This document shows, piece after piece, positions 7,684 to 13,921 of a stretch of 15,266 bases of DNA (positions within the stretch are counted from its first letter, which is position 1; each line of letters opens with the position of its first letter). The stretch is taken from positions 1-15,266 of the forward strand of contig DKGG01000045.1 in the NCBI GenBank assembly GCA_002453155.1, written 5' to 3'. The position numbers and the translations under genes were made by a program. The notes beneath the pieces are model-generated. The model searched no databases. It saw nothing but the letters and a program-made list of their open reading frames with translations, and was not told the DNA's origin. The stretch comes from Bdellovibrionaceae bacterium UBA6776. Lineage in GTDB: Bacteria; Bdellovibrionota; Bdellovibrionia; Bdellovibrionales; UBA1609.

Positions 7684-8546
7684 TTATCGATGCGGATTCC
7701 TGGAAGCGCTTAAAACGAAGCAAGGTGGCCTTGGTTTCCGGAGCCTTAATCCTATTTTTGGTGACGGTTGCCATTTTTGCTCCCCTTCTTTCTCCATATC
7801 CTTTTGACGAACAGTACTTGGATCAAATTCTGACCAGTTTTTCCTCCAGTCATTGGCTGGGGACAGACAATTTAGGAAGGGACATGTTGTCTCGTCTTAT
7901 TTATGGCGCGCGGATTTCCATGGCGGTGGCTGTGTTTACTGCTGTGATCGCCTTCTTCATCGGAATTCTTTACGGCTCCATTTCGGGATGGCTCGGGGGC
8001 TGGGTGGATTCGGTGATGATGCGATCCATTGATATTTTAGATTCGGTTCCGGCCTTGGTGCTTTTGATTTTGGTCAAAGTGTTTTTTGACTCCATGAACC
8101 TGGTGGACAACCCAGAGCTGCGTTCTTTGCTGGGAATGCTTTTGGCCTTGAGTTTTGTCAGTTGGGTTTCTATGGCGCGCTTGGTGCGTGCGCAGGTTTT
8201 GCAAATGAAGCAAATGGCTTTTGTGGAGGCTTCCAGATCTTTGGGTGCATCCGGGGCAAGATCTTTGATGAAGCACGTGCTTCCTAACATTGCGGGCCCC
8301 GTTATGGTTTTGCTCACCTATCAAATTCCGAGTAATATTTTATTTGAGTCCTTCTTGAGTTTTTTGGGGTTGGGCCTTCAACCTCCCTATGCCAGTTGGG
8401 GGGTTCTTGCCAACGACGGCTGGAGAACCATGAGGACTTACCCTCACTTGATGATTTCTCCGGGGGTCGCAATTTTTATAGCAATGCTGTCGTTCAATTT
8501 ATTAGGAGATGGATTGCGTGATGCAATCGACCCTAAAAGCAAATAG
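7680..8546 (+). CDS. oppC: Peptide ABC transporter permease, OppC-like
   Basis: This is the second inner-membrane permease of the peptide importer, 288 residues, a normal length. It starts in a four-base overlap with oppB (ATGA at 7680-7683). It has the N-terminal OppC domain: a cytoplasmic basic start, a first helix VALVSGALILFLVTVAIFAP, then the conserved HWLGTDNLGRDMLSRLIYGAR at about 59-79, with GTDxxGRD the classical OppC/DppC signature. The EAA loop is at about 181-202 (FVEASRSLGASGARSLMKHV), followed by further helices and the C-terminal GDGLRDAIDP motif typical of the family. No oppD or oppF ATPase gene follows; the next gene is a DUF1338 enzyme only nine bases on. The ATPases needed to power transport must therefore be encoded elsewhere. 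Confidence 0.94.
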   Translation: MIIDADSWKRLKRSKVALVSGALILFLVTVAIFAPLLSPYPFDEQYLDQILTSFSSSHWLGTDNLGRDMLSRLIYGARISMAVAVFTAVIAFFIGILYGSISGWLGGWVDSVMMRSIDILDSVPALVLLILVKVFFDSMNLVDNPELRSLLGMLLALSFVSWVSMARLVRAQVLQMKQMAFVEASRSLGASGARSLMKHVLPNIAGPVMVLLTYQIPSNILFESFLSFLGLGLQPPYASWGVLANDGWRTMRTYPHLMISPGVAIFIAMLSFNLLGDGLRDAIDPKSK

Positions 8547-8555
8547 GAGTGCACC

Positions 8556-9383
8556 ATGAGTGAACTGAATCGAACCTGGGACATGCTTTGGAAGGACTAC
8601 ACGTCTTTCAATCCTCACGCAAAACGCATCTATGATGAAATTTTAGAACGCGAAAAAGCATCGAACCCGTCGATCACGGCCTTGGTGAATGACCATGTGG
8701 CTTTTCGAACTTTTAGAGCTCCTAAAATTGGTTTGGAATCTTTGGCTCAAATCTTTACGGCCCTGGGATATGAGTTGAAGAAGGATTATCATTTTGAGCA
8801 AAAGAAGCTTTACGCCAAACACTATGAGCATTTGCACGACCCAGAAATGCCGAAGGTTTTTATTTCCGAACTGCTCACGGAAGAGTTTTCGCCTAAGGTT
8901 CAAGAGGCTGTGGCCTATGTGAATGATCAAGTGCCTGCGGAACTTTTGACTCAGCCCTCTTTCTTGTGGTCCGGGCGTTCTTGGAAGGCCAGCTACAAAA
9001 CTTACAAAGAACTTTTGGCCGAGTCTGAATATGCGGGATGGATGTATGCTTTTGGATTTCGTCCAAACCACTTCACCATCTCCTTCAATCATTTGAAAAC
9101 TTTTAACACTCTTGGTGACTTGAATGATTTTGTCCAAAGCAAAGGGCATGAATTGAACAGTTCCGGAGGATTGATTAAAGGTTCAACAAAAGACCATTTG
9201 GAACAGTCCTCAACTCTGGCAGGAAAAGTTCAGGTGGAATTTGAAGAGGGAACTTTTGAAATTCCCGCTTGCTACTATGAGTTTGCACGGCGCTATCCTC
9301 AATCCGATGGAAACCTCTACACGGGATTTGTGGCTCAATCTGCAGATAAAATTTTTGAAAGTACAGACACCCAACGCACATAG
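8556..9383 (+). CDS. DUF1338 family protein, probable 2-oxoadipate dioxygenase/decarboxylase (HglS-like)
   Basis: Family knowledge: DUF1338 enzymes of the HglS type (Pseudomonas putida) are Fe(II)-dependent and convert 2-oxoadipate to D-2-hydroxyglutarate in lysine catabolism. In this 275-residue protein the HVAFRTF motif places His47 and Arg51 four residues apart, as the HglS metal ligand and substrate-binding arginine are. A second His172 in the NHFTISFNHL segment and Glu242 in YYEFARRYP can complete a His-His-Glu metal triad. The protein is shorter than HglS/YdcJ (about 450), matching the compact DUF1338 subgroup. The start ATG at 8556 has AGGAG eight bases upstream. It sits 9 bases after oppC and 12 bases before an acyl-CoA dehydrogenase gene, so it is in the same operon. 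The reaction is inferred from family and motifs; the short subgroup might use a different 2-oxo acid. Confidence 0.82.
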   Translation: MSELNRTWDMLWKDYTSFNPHAKRIYDEILEREKASNPSITALVNDHVAFRTFRAPKIGLESLAQIFTALGYELKKDYHFEQKKLYAKHYEHLHDPEMPKVFISELLTEEFSPKVQEAVAYVNDQVPAELLTQPSFLWSGRSWKASYKTYKELLAESEYAGWMYAFGFRPNHFTISFNHLKTFNTLGDLNDFVQSKGHELNSSGGLIKGSTKDHLEQSSTLAGKVQVEFEEGTFEIPACYYEFARRYPQSDGNLYTGFVAQSADKIFESTDTQRT

Positions 9384-9395
9384 AAAGAAAGTAAA

Positions 9396-10550
9396 ATGGC
9401 GATCAATTTTTTGTCCGAAGAATCGCTGCTGTCCAAGGAAGAACTTCAAATCAGAGACTCTGTTCGAAGTTTTGTTGCAAAAGAAGTGGAGCCCACTTTA
9501 AAGCAAGCCCATCGAACGGAAGAGTTCCCAAAAGAATTGATTCCTCGATTTGGGGAATTGGGTTTATTGGGTTCCAACTTAGAAGGTTACGAGTGTCCAG
9601 GCCTGGGAGACGTGGCTTATGGATTGATCATGCAAGAGTTGGAGTATGCGGATTCGGGGATTCGATCCTTTTGCTCTGTTCAGGGTGCATTGGTGATGTT
9701 TCCCATTTGGGCTTACGGCTCGGAAGAATTGAAACAAAGGTATTTGCCTCAGCTTTCCAGCGGAGAAATGGTCGGTTGTTTTGGCCTGACGGAATCCGAT
9801 GCAGGTTCAAACCCCGGGGGAATGAAGACCAAAGCTGTTGCAGTTGATGGTGGATATAAAATTTCTGGATCCAAAATGTGGATCACCAACGGGAACATTG
9901 CGGACATTGCAATTGTGTGGGCCAAGTTGGACGGTCGAGTCACTGGGTTTGTGGTGGACACAAAATCAAAAGGTTTCAAAGCTCAATTGATTGAAGGAAA
10001 GTTCTCTCTTCGAGTCAGTGTCACGTCCGAATTGATCTTGGATGAGGTTTTTGTTCCTGAGGACCATCGTTTGACAGGTCTGGATGGATTGAAGGCACCG
10101 TTGAGTTGTTTGACTCAAGCTCGTTATGGAATTTGTTTTGGAGTGGTGGGAGCTGCAACTCGTTGTTATGACGAAGCTTTGTCCTATTCTTCTTCGCGCA
10201 CCATTTTTGAAAAGCCTTTAAGCCATTACCAATTGGCTCAAGCGAAGCTTGTCGGCATGGTTCAAGAAATTACCAAGGCACAGTTGTTGTGCATTCAGAT
10301 GGGTCGGTTGAAAGAGGCAAAAACATTGAAGCCTGAGCAAGTGTCCCTTGTGAAGATGAACAATTGTCGCATAGCCTTGGATGTGGCCCGCGATGCGCGA
10401 GACATGTTGGGTGCCAATGGCATCATGGATGAGTATCCGGTGATCCGGCACATGTTAAATCTTGAAACCGTAAACACTTATGAAGGAACCGAAGACATTC
10501 ACCGCTTGGTGGTGGGTCAGGCGGTCACAGGAGCCCCGTCTTTTCGATGA
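9396..10550 (+). CDS. gcdH: Glutaryl-CoA dehydrogenase (acyl-CoA dehydrogenase family)
   Basis: This FAD enzyme oxidises and decarboxylates glutaryl-CoA to crotonyl-CoA in lysine, hydroxylysine and tryptophan breakdown. The 384-residue product matches GCDH from memory along its length. It has the VAYGLIMQELEYADSGIRS segment, where Arg90 corresponds to the glutarate-binding arginine of GCDH. CFGLTESDAGSNPGGM and the KMWITNG flavin-contact motif follow near 128-165. The GKFSLR and QARYGI segments come next, then ARDARDMLGANGI near 331-343. The C-terminal VNTYEGTEDIHRL has catalytic-base Glu363. These residues favour glutaryl-CoA dehydrogenase over short- or medium-chain acyl-CoA dehydrogenases. 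One difference is Glu where human GCDH has His in the TYEGTHDIH motif. The ATG at 9396 has only a weak upstream site (GAAAG), so coupling to the preceding gene is likely. It is the last gene of the opp-DUF1338 run. Confidence 0.92.
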   Translation: MAINFLSEESLLSKEELQIRDSVRSFVAKEVEPTLKQAHRTEEFPKELIPRFGELGLLGSNLEGYECPGLGDVAYGLIMQELEYADSGIRSFCSVQGALVMFPIWAYGSEELKQRYLPQLSSGEMVGCFGLTESDAGSNPGGMKTKAVAVDGGYKISGSKMWITNGNIADIAIVWAKLDGRVTGFVVDTKSKGFKAQLIEGKFSLRVSVTSELILDEVFVPEDHRLTGLDGLKAPLSCLTQARYGICFGVVGAATRCYDEALSYSSSRTIFEKPLSHYQLAQAKLVGMVQEITKAQLLCIQMGRLKEAKTLKPEQVSLVKMNNCRIALDVARDARDMLGANGIMDEYPVIRHMLNLETVNTYEGTEDIHRLVVGQAVTGAPSFR

Positions 10551-10583
10551 AAACTGTAATCCTTTCAAAACCGTTGAAAAACC

Positions 10584-10612
10584 TTGCGAAAAATGGCACT
10601 GCGCAGCATAAT
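10584..10612 (+). promoter_or_regulatory. Candidate promoter for the secreted protein at 10664
   Basis: TTGCGA (10584-10589) and CATAAT (10607-10612) are spaced by exactly 17 bases, with the -10 matching consensus at 5 of 6 positions. The promoter lies 52 bases before the GTG start at 10664. It supports that start rather than the ATG at 10547, which would place the promoter inside the gene. Confidence 0.5.
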
Positions 10613-10663
10613 CCATGCCGTACCCAAAATTCAAATCCCAACACTCAGAAAAGGAGTTTCTCT

Positions 10664-11806
10664 GTGTTCCTAAAATCCCTTTCCTTGGCTTTTGCTTTGA
10701 TGTTGTGTCCTTCTGTTTATGCCTATCCAGGCTACGGATCGGGAACTCCATCAGAGCTTTGGGAAAGCACGCAGGACGGATGGGCGGGACCCCATGCAGA
10801 GATTGGCCAGCATTTGGATTCCCACAAGAACTATGTGATGTGGACCATTGTGGCTCCTAAAATCCCTTTAGATCTTCGAAAGCCTGATTTCTTTCGCCAG
10901 GTTTTGGCGCAAAACAAAACCGATGGAATTTCCATCAGCCACAACGTGGTCGCTTGGCAATGCCATGTGGGAAATAAAACTTACCGTGGAGCCACCGGAC
11001 ACTCCGGTGAATCTCACAATCAGTCCCAAGAGATGGTGAAGTTGGGCTGGGGACTGACAACTTTTCTTGCGACCTTTACCGACGGGTGGCTGACTGGGGG
11101 GATTCATTCCGGAGGAATGTTAAGAGTTCGTGCGGAGGAAGAAGAGACTTTCACTTTGGTGGTTGAAGTGAAAGAAAACAACTGCGCCCAAATGCTTCAA
11201 TTTTTAAAAGCCTTTATTTTTCATCCAAAGAAACCCGTTCACAATTTTGGTTTGACCTTAGATCCAGAAAAATTCGAAGGGGCTGGATGTATCACAATGG
11301 CGAAAGCCCTTTTGAAGAAGGCGGGAGTGTTTCAAGAAGTTTTCTCAGCATCTCACCGCGATCTCTTTGCAAGTCTTTATCGCTTCGGTGGAAATGATTT
11401 ACCTCTTCCCAGTCACACCAAAGTTCCTGAATTGAAATGGAGAAAAGAACATCCAAAAAAAGTGCGTTTAGGGGAATTCTTCTCTGAAAATTGGAATGCC
11501 TCGGGCCCAGGAATTCATTTGGGACTTTTGGATCCAGAGCTTTTGATTCTTGGATACAAGACTTTGTCCTCTGGTTTGGCGGGGTCGCCTCGAGTTTTAA
11601 AAATCAATCAGGTCAATGACTGCGGCGGACGGAGCGGTCGACCCTGTGTGATTCAAAATTTAAAGATCGATAAAAACCTCGATGCGCAGGCGGCAAATAT
11701 TGTTGCTAAGGCTCAAAGATGGGATCGAAAAATGCTCCGATCCGGCTACTCCAAAGAAGAGTTCGCCTTGGGCAATGGTCACCCCGTGATTCTTTATTCC
11801 AAATAG
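10664..11806 (+). CDS. Secreted protein of unknown function, possible permuted papain/NlpC-like hydrolase
   Basis: I do not recognise a named family. An open frame begins at 10547, overlapping the gcdH stop, but the real start is almost surely the GTG at 10664. AAAAGGAG sits seven bases before it, and only from there does the product begin with a clean signal peptide (FLKSLSLAFALMLCPSVYA, cleavage near residue 20). The protein then has 380 residues and no other membrane segment. Features seen: a TGHSGES segment with His113, ENNCAQML with Cys174, EGAGCITMAKALLKKAG with Cys209, and a C-terminal region with Cys320 and Cys328. A His-containing GHS motif followed later by a Cys at a helix start (GCxxxAKALLKKAG) resembles circularly permuted NlpC/P60-type cysteine peptidases, but this is a weak inference. 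It probably acts in the periplasm or outside the cell. A candidate promoter upstream suggests expression separate from the opp operon. Confidence 0.85.
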   Translation: MFLKSLSLAFALMLCPSVYAYPGYGSGTPSELWESTQDGWAGPHAEIGQHLDSHKNYVMWTIVAPKIPLDLRKPDFFRQVLAQNKTDGISISHNVVAWQCHVGNKTYRGATGHSGESHNQSQEMVKLGWGLTTFLATFTDGWLTGGIHSGGMLRVRAEEEETFTLVVEVKENNCAQMLQFLKAFIFHPKKPVHNFGLTLDPEKFEGAGCITMAKALLKKAGVFQEVFSASHRDLFASLYRFGGNDLPLPSHTKVPELKWRKEHPKKVRLGEFFSENWNASGPGIHLGLLDPELLILGYKTLSSGLAGSPRVLKINQVNDCGGRSGRPCVIQNLKIDKNLDAQAANIVAKAQRWDRKMLRSGYSKEEFALGNGHPVILYSK

Positions 11807-11809
11807 ATT

Positions 11810-11832
11810 TTTTTTCGAATCCATCGAAAAAA
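11810..11832. repeat. AT-rich 9-bp inverted repeat after the secreted-protein gene
   Basis: TTTTTTCGA (11810-11818) and TCGAAAAAA (11824-11832) form a perfect 9-bp inverted repeat with a 5-base loop, four bases after the stop codon. The T-run is in the 5' arm on both strands, so it does not have the stem-then-U-tract form of an intrinsic terminator. It may stabilise a 3' end or have no function. Confidence 0.4.
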
Positions 11833-11920
11833 CAGTTCCAACTCACAGCTGAGAATCGCTTCAAGCCCATGTCTGATGCCTCTCCCGGACTCTTTTCCAA
11901 GATTTTTAGGAGTAGCGGTC

Positions 11921-12053
11921 ATGTCATCAGGCTATATAATCAAGGGTTATACTTTTTCAGAGTTCGAAGACACAACAAAACAAAGAGGATCGTCTGCCTT
12001 CGAAGCCCTCCAAGTCTACCAAGAAGAAAGCAAAATCTTCTGCAGTTAAATAA
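11921..12053 (+). pseudogene. Possible small lysine-rich gene broken by one indel
   Basis: AGGAG at 11909-11913 precedes ATG at 11921. That frame alone gives 42 codons ending at 12049 (MSSGYIIKGYTFSEFED...). Another frame, open from 11940 to the TAA at 12051-12053, has no normal start codon but encodes a strongly coding-like basic tail (PSKPSKSTKKKAKSSAVK). A one-base change in the T5 tract at 11953-11957 would join them. One T fewer links the 11921 start to the tail (43 residues); one T more links an ATG at 11869 in the third frame to the same tail (61 residues). The product would be a small basic protein, perhaps nucleic-acid binding. It could be a decayed gene, a sequencing error in a homopolymer, or chance. 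It ends four bases before the convergent ychF gene. Confidence 0.3.
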
Positions 12054-12057
12054 GAAG

Positions 12058-13158
12058 TTAAACGTTGAATCGGAAAAGCATGATGTCGCCATCTTTGACC
12101 ACATATTCTTTTCCTTCAGAGCGGTACTTGCCCGCTTCCTTCACGGCACTTTCAGACTTCAATTGAAACAAATCTTCGCAAGCATAGGTTTCAGCCCGAA
12201 TAAATCCCTTTTCAAAATCCGTATGAATGACGCCCGCCGCACCTGGAGCTTTTGTGCCTCGGCGAATGGTCCAAGCGCGCACTTCTTTTTCGCCGGCCGT
12301 AAAGTAGGTGATCAAGTCTAAAAGGTCGTAGGACTTTCGAATCAAACGGTGAAGACCGGGCTCACTGAGTCCCATGGATTCCAAAAACTCTTTTTGTTCT
12401 TCCGGCTCAAGCTGTGCAATCTCTGCTTCCATGGCGGAGCAAATTACAAGACTTTGATTGTTTTCAGCCTTCGCCCGTTCTTCCACTTTTTTCGAGTACT
12501 CGTTGCCGCCACTGCCATAGGAATTTTCATCCACATTGCAAACATACAAAACAGGCTTCGAAGACAACAGCTGAAGGCTTTTCATCAAAGGTTTTTCTTC
12601 ATCTGTCACTTCCACACTGCGTGCAGGAAGCCCATCGCCCAGAGCTTTCTGAATGCGCTTTAAAAGCTCCACTTCCGCTTTCATTTTCGCATCTTTTGAA
12701 CTTTGAGCCATTTTCTCGGTTTTTTTCAAACGGTTGTCCACAGACTCTAAATCCGCAAGCATCAACTCTGTGTTGATCACTTCCATGTCTCTCAAAGGGT
12801 CAATGCTTCCATTGACGTGAACCACGTTGTCGTCATCAAAACAACGGACCACATGAAGAATGGCATCGGTTTGTCGAATGTTTCCAAGAAATTTATTTCC
12901 CAAGCCCTCACCCTTGGAAGCACCCGCAACCAATCCGGCGATATCAACAAACTCGACGATGGTGGGAATAAGACTTTTGGGTTTGATAAAACTAGAGATT
13001 TTTTGAAGGCGATCATCAGGAACGTTCACCACTCCCACGTTGGGATCAATGGTGCAAAAAGGGTAGTTTGCACTTTCTGCTTTTGCGGCCGTGATGGCAT
13101 TAAAGAGAGTGCTTTTTCCCACGTTGGGAAGTCCAACGATTCCAACCTGAAGTCCCAT
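12058..13158 (-). CDS. ychF: Ribosome-binding ATPase YchF (OLA1/Obg-like)
   Basis: YchF is a cytoplasmic P-loop protein of the Obg group that prefers ATP, binds 70S ribosomes and influences translation start and oxidative stress responses. The 366-residue product is standard in length. Walker A GLPNVGKST is at 9-17, a G3-type DIAGL is near 72-76 and SKGEGLGNKFL follows. In place of the GTP-specifying NKxD it has NVDE at 208-211, the change that gives the family its ATP preference. A coiled-coil helical region lies around 130-175. The C-terminal TGS domain spans about 282-365 (RAWTIRRGTKAPGAAG, TDFEKGFIRAE). The ATG at 13158 has AAAGG upstream. It follows pth by 79 bases on the same strand, the common ychF-pth pairing of Gram-negative bacteria. 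It converges with the plus-strand genes to its left. Confidence 0.97.
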   Translation of the reverse strand: MGLQVGIVGLPNVGKSTLFNAITAAKAESANYPFCTIDPNVGVVNVPDDRLQKISSFIKPKSLIPTIVEFVDIAGLVAGASKGEGLGNKFLGNIRQTDAILHVVRCFDDDNVVHVNGSIDPLRDMEVINTELMLADLESVDNRLKKTEKMAQSSKDAKMKAEVELLKRIQKALGDGLPARSVEVTDEEKPLMKSLQLLSSKPVLYVCNVDENSYGSGGNEYSKKVEERAKAENNQSLVICSAMEAEIAQLEPEEQKEFLESMGLSEPGLHRLIRKSYDLLDLITYFTAGEKEVRAWTIRRGTKAPGAAGVIHTDFEKGFIRAETYACEDLFQLKSESAVKEAGKYRSEGKEYVVKDGDIMLFRFNV

Positions 13159-13237
13159 ATTTCAAACCTTTCTTCGAAATCTAAAGGGGTAATTTCTCAC
13201 AGTGATCACGGTGGGCCAATAAAAACTTAATCAGAGA

Positions 13238-13828
13238 TCAGTCTTCCATATTCAATTGCTTGGAGTTGAAAGCTGTCGCAGATTTTTCGAAACCCACATG
13301 AACAAAAGACTCCATAGCGTCACCAATCAAATCCAAAAGTTCGGGCATCCACTTCATTTCGGTTTCCGAGAAGTTTTGAAGCACCCAGTCCGCCACACTC
13401 ATCTTTGTATTGGAAGGACGTCCCACTCCCACCCTTAGCCGAGTGTAATCATCCGTGCCCAAATGCTGATGGGTGCTTTTGATTCCATTGTTTCCGCCAG
13501 GGCTGCGTTTTTTTTGAAACTTCATTTTTCCAAAGGGCAGGTCCACTTCATCGTGGATGATCAATAGGTCTTCCAGGGCAATGTCGTAATATTTCATGAG
13601 TGGAGCCACGGATTCGCCGGACAGATTCATAAAAGTTTGAGGCTTTGCAAGAAGGAAGGCTTCTGATCCCATTCGGGCTTTAAAGGTGAGGGCTTTGTGT
13701 TCTTTTTTCCACTGATTTTCGCTGGCTCCTGCCCCATGGGCAAAAGCATCCAGAGCCATAAACCCCACGTTGTGCCGGGTCAGTGCGTATTTTGCTCCAG
13801 GATTTCCAAGTCCAACAATCAGTTTCAT
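13238..13828 (-). CDS. pth: Peptidyl-tRNA hydrolase
   Basis: Pth recycles peptidyl-tRNAs released from stalled ribosomes by cleaving the ester bond; it is usually essential. I place the start at the ATG at 13828, because every Pth begins with the MKLIVGLGNPG motif found there. The frame stays open upstream to a TTG at 13912, but those 28 codons lie in a palindromic repeat. The product has 196 residues, a normal length. Asn9 and catalytic His19 (in LTRHNVGF) match E. coli Asn10/His20. Also present are FMNLSGESV, the HDEVDLPFGKMKFQKK segment with the catalytic Asp, and GGNNGIKS with the tRNA-binding Asn. Oddly, no Shine-Dalgarno sequence precedes the ATG: the 20 bases before it are hairpin arm, eight T residues and GCCT. 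It follows rplY and precedes ychF on the same strand. Confidence 0.96.
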   Translation of the reverse strand: MKLIVGLGNPGAKYALTRHNVGFMALDAFAHGAGASENQWKKEHKALTFKARMGSEAFLLAKPQTFMNLSGESVAPLMKYYDIALEDLLIIHDEVDLPFGKMKFQKKRSPGGNNGIKSTHQHLGTDDYTRLRVGVGRPSNTKMSVADWVLQNFSETEMKWMPELLDLIGDAMESFVHVGFEKSATAFNSKQLNMED

Positions 13829-13832
13829 AGGC

Positions 13833-13909
13833 AAAAAAAAGTGCCAGGCACTAAAATCTGCTCCTGGCGCGTCTAACGCGGCGATTACAGATTTTGGTGC
13901 CTGGCACCT
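13833..13909 (-). terminator. Long palindromic element with U-tract between rplY and pth
   Basis: Arms 13839-13860 and 13888-13909 are near-perfect inverted repeats over 22 bases. In the minus-strand RNA they give 20 Watson-Crick pairs, one G-U and one C-A mismatch. Each arm itself contains a short palindrome (GTGCCAGGCAC; GGTGCCTGGCACC), so two small hairpins are an alternative to the one long one. The 27-base loop has a further CGCG/CGCG pairing. On the minus strand the last arm runs straight into eight T residues (13840-13833), so it has the form of an intrinsic terminator or attenuator acting on rplY read-through into pth. The doubled palindrome also looks like a dispersed REP- or MITE-type repeat. 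Confidence 0.7.
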
Positions 13910-13921
13910 CAATGGTTAGGG

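Noticed and set aside
11807..11832. AT-rich hairpin after 11806 as an intrinsic terminator
   Set aside because: The T-run lies in the 5' arm on both strands and no U-tract follows the stem, so the form is wrong for a rho-independent terminator.
11935..11940. Perfect TATAAT hexamer in the convergent gap
   Set aside because: No -35-like hexamer at 16-18 bases upstream and no extended -10 TG; a single hexamer in AT-rich sequence is expected by chance.
11719..12321. Long plus-strand open frame across the end of the secreted-protein gene and into ychF
   Set aside because: It overlaps two well-supported genes in other frames and has no recognisable domain. Only its middle part (11869-11957) is considered, as one possible front end of the broken small gene.
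13829..13912. N-terminal extension of pth from the TTG at 13912
   Set aside because: The extra 28 codons are translated palindromic repeat; the conserved Pth N-terminus MKLIVGLGNPG begins at 13828.
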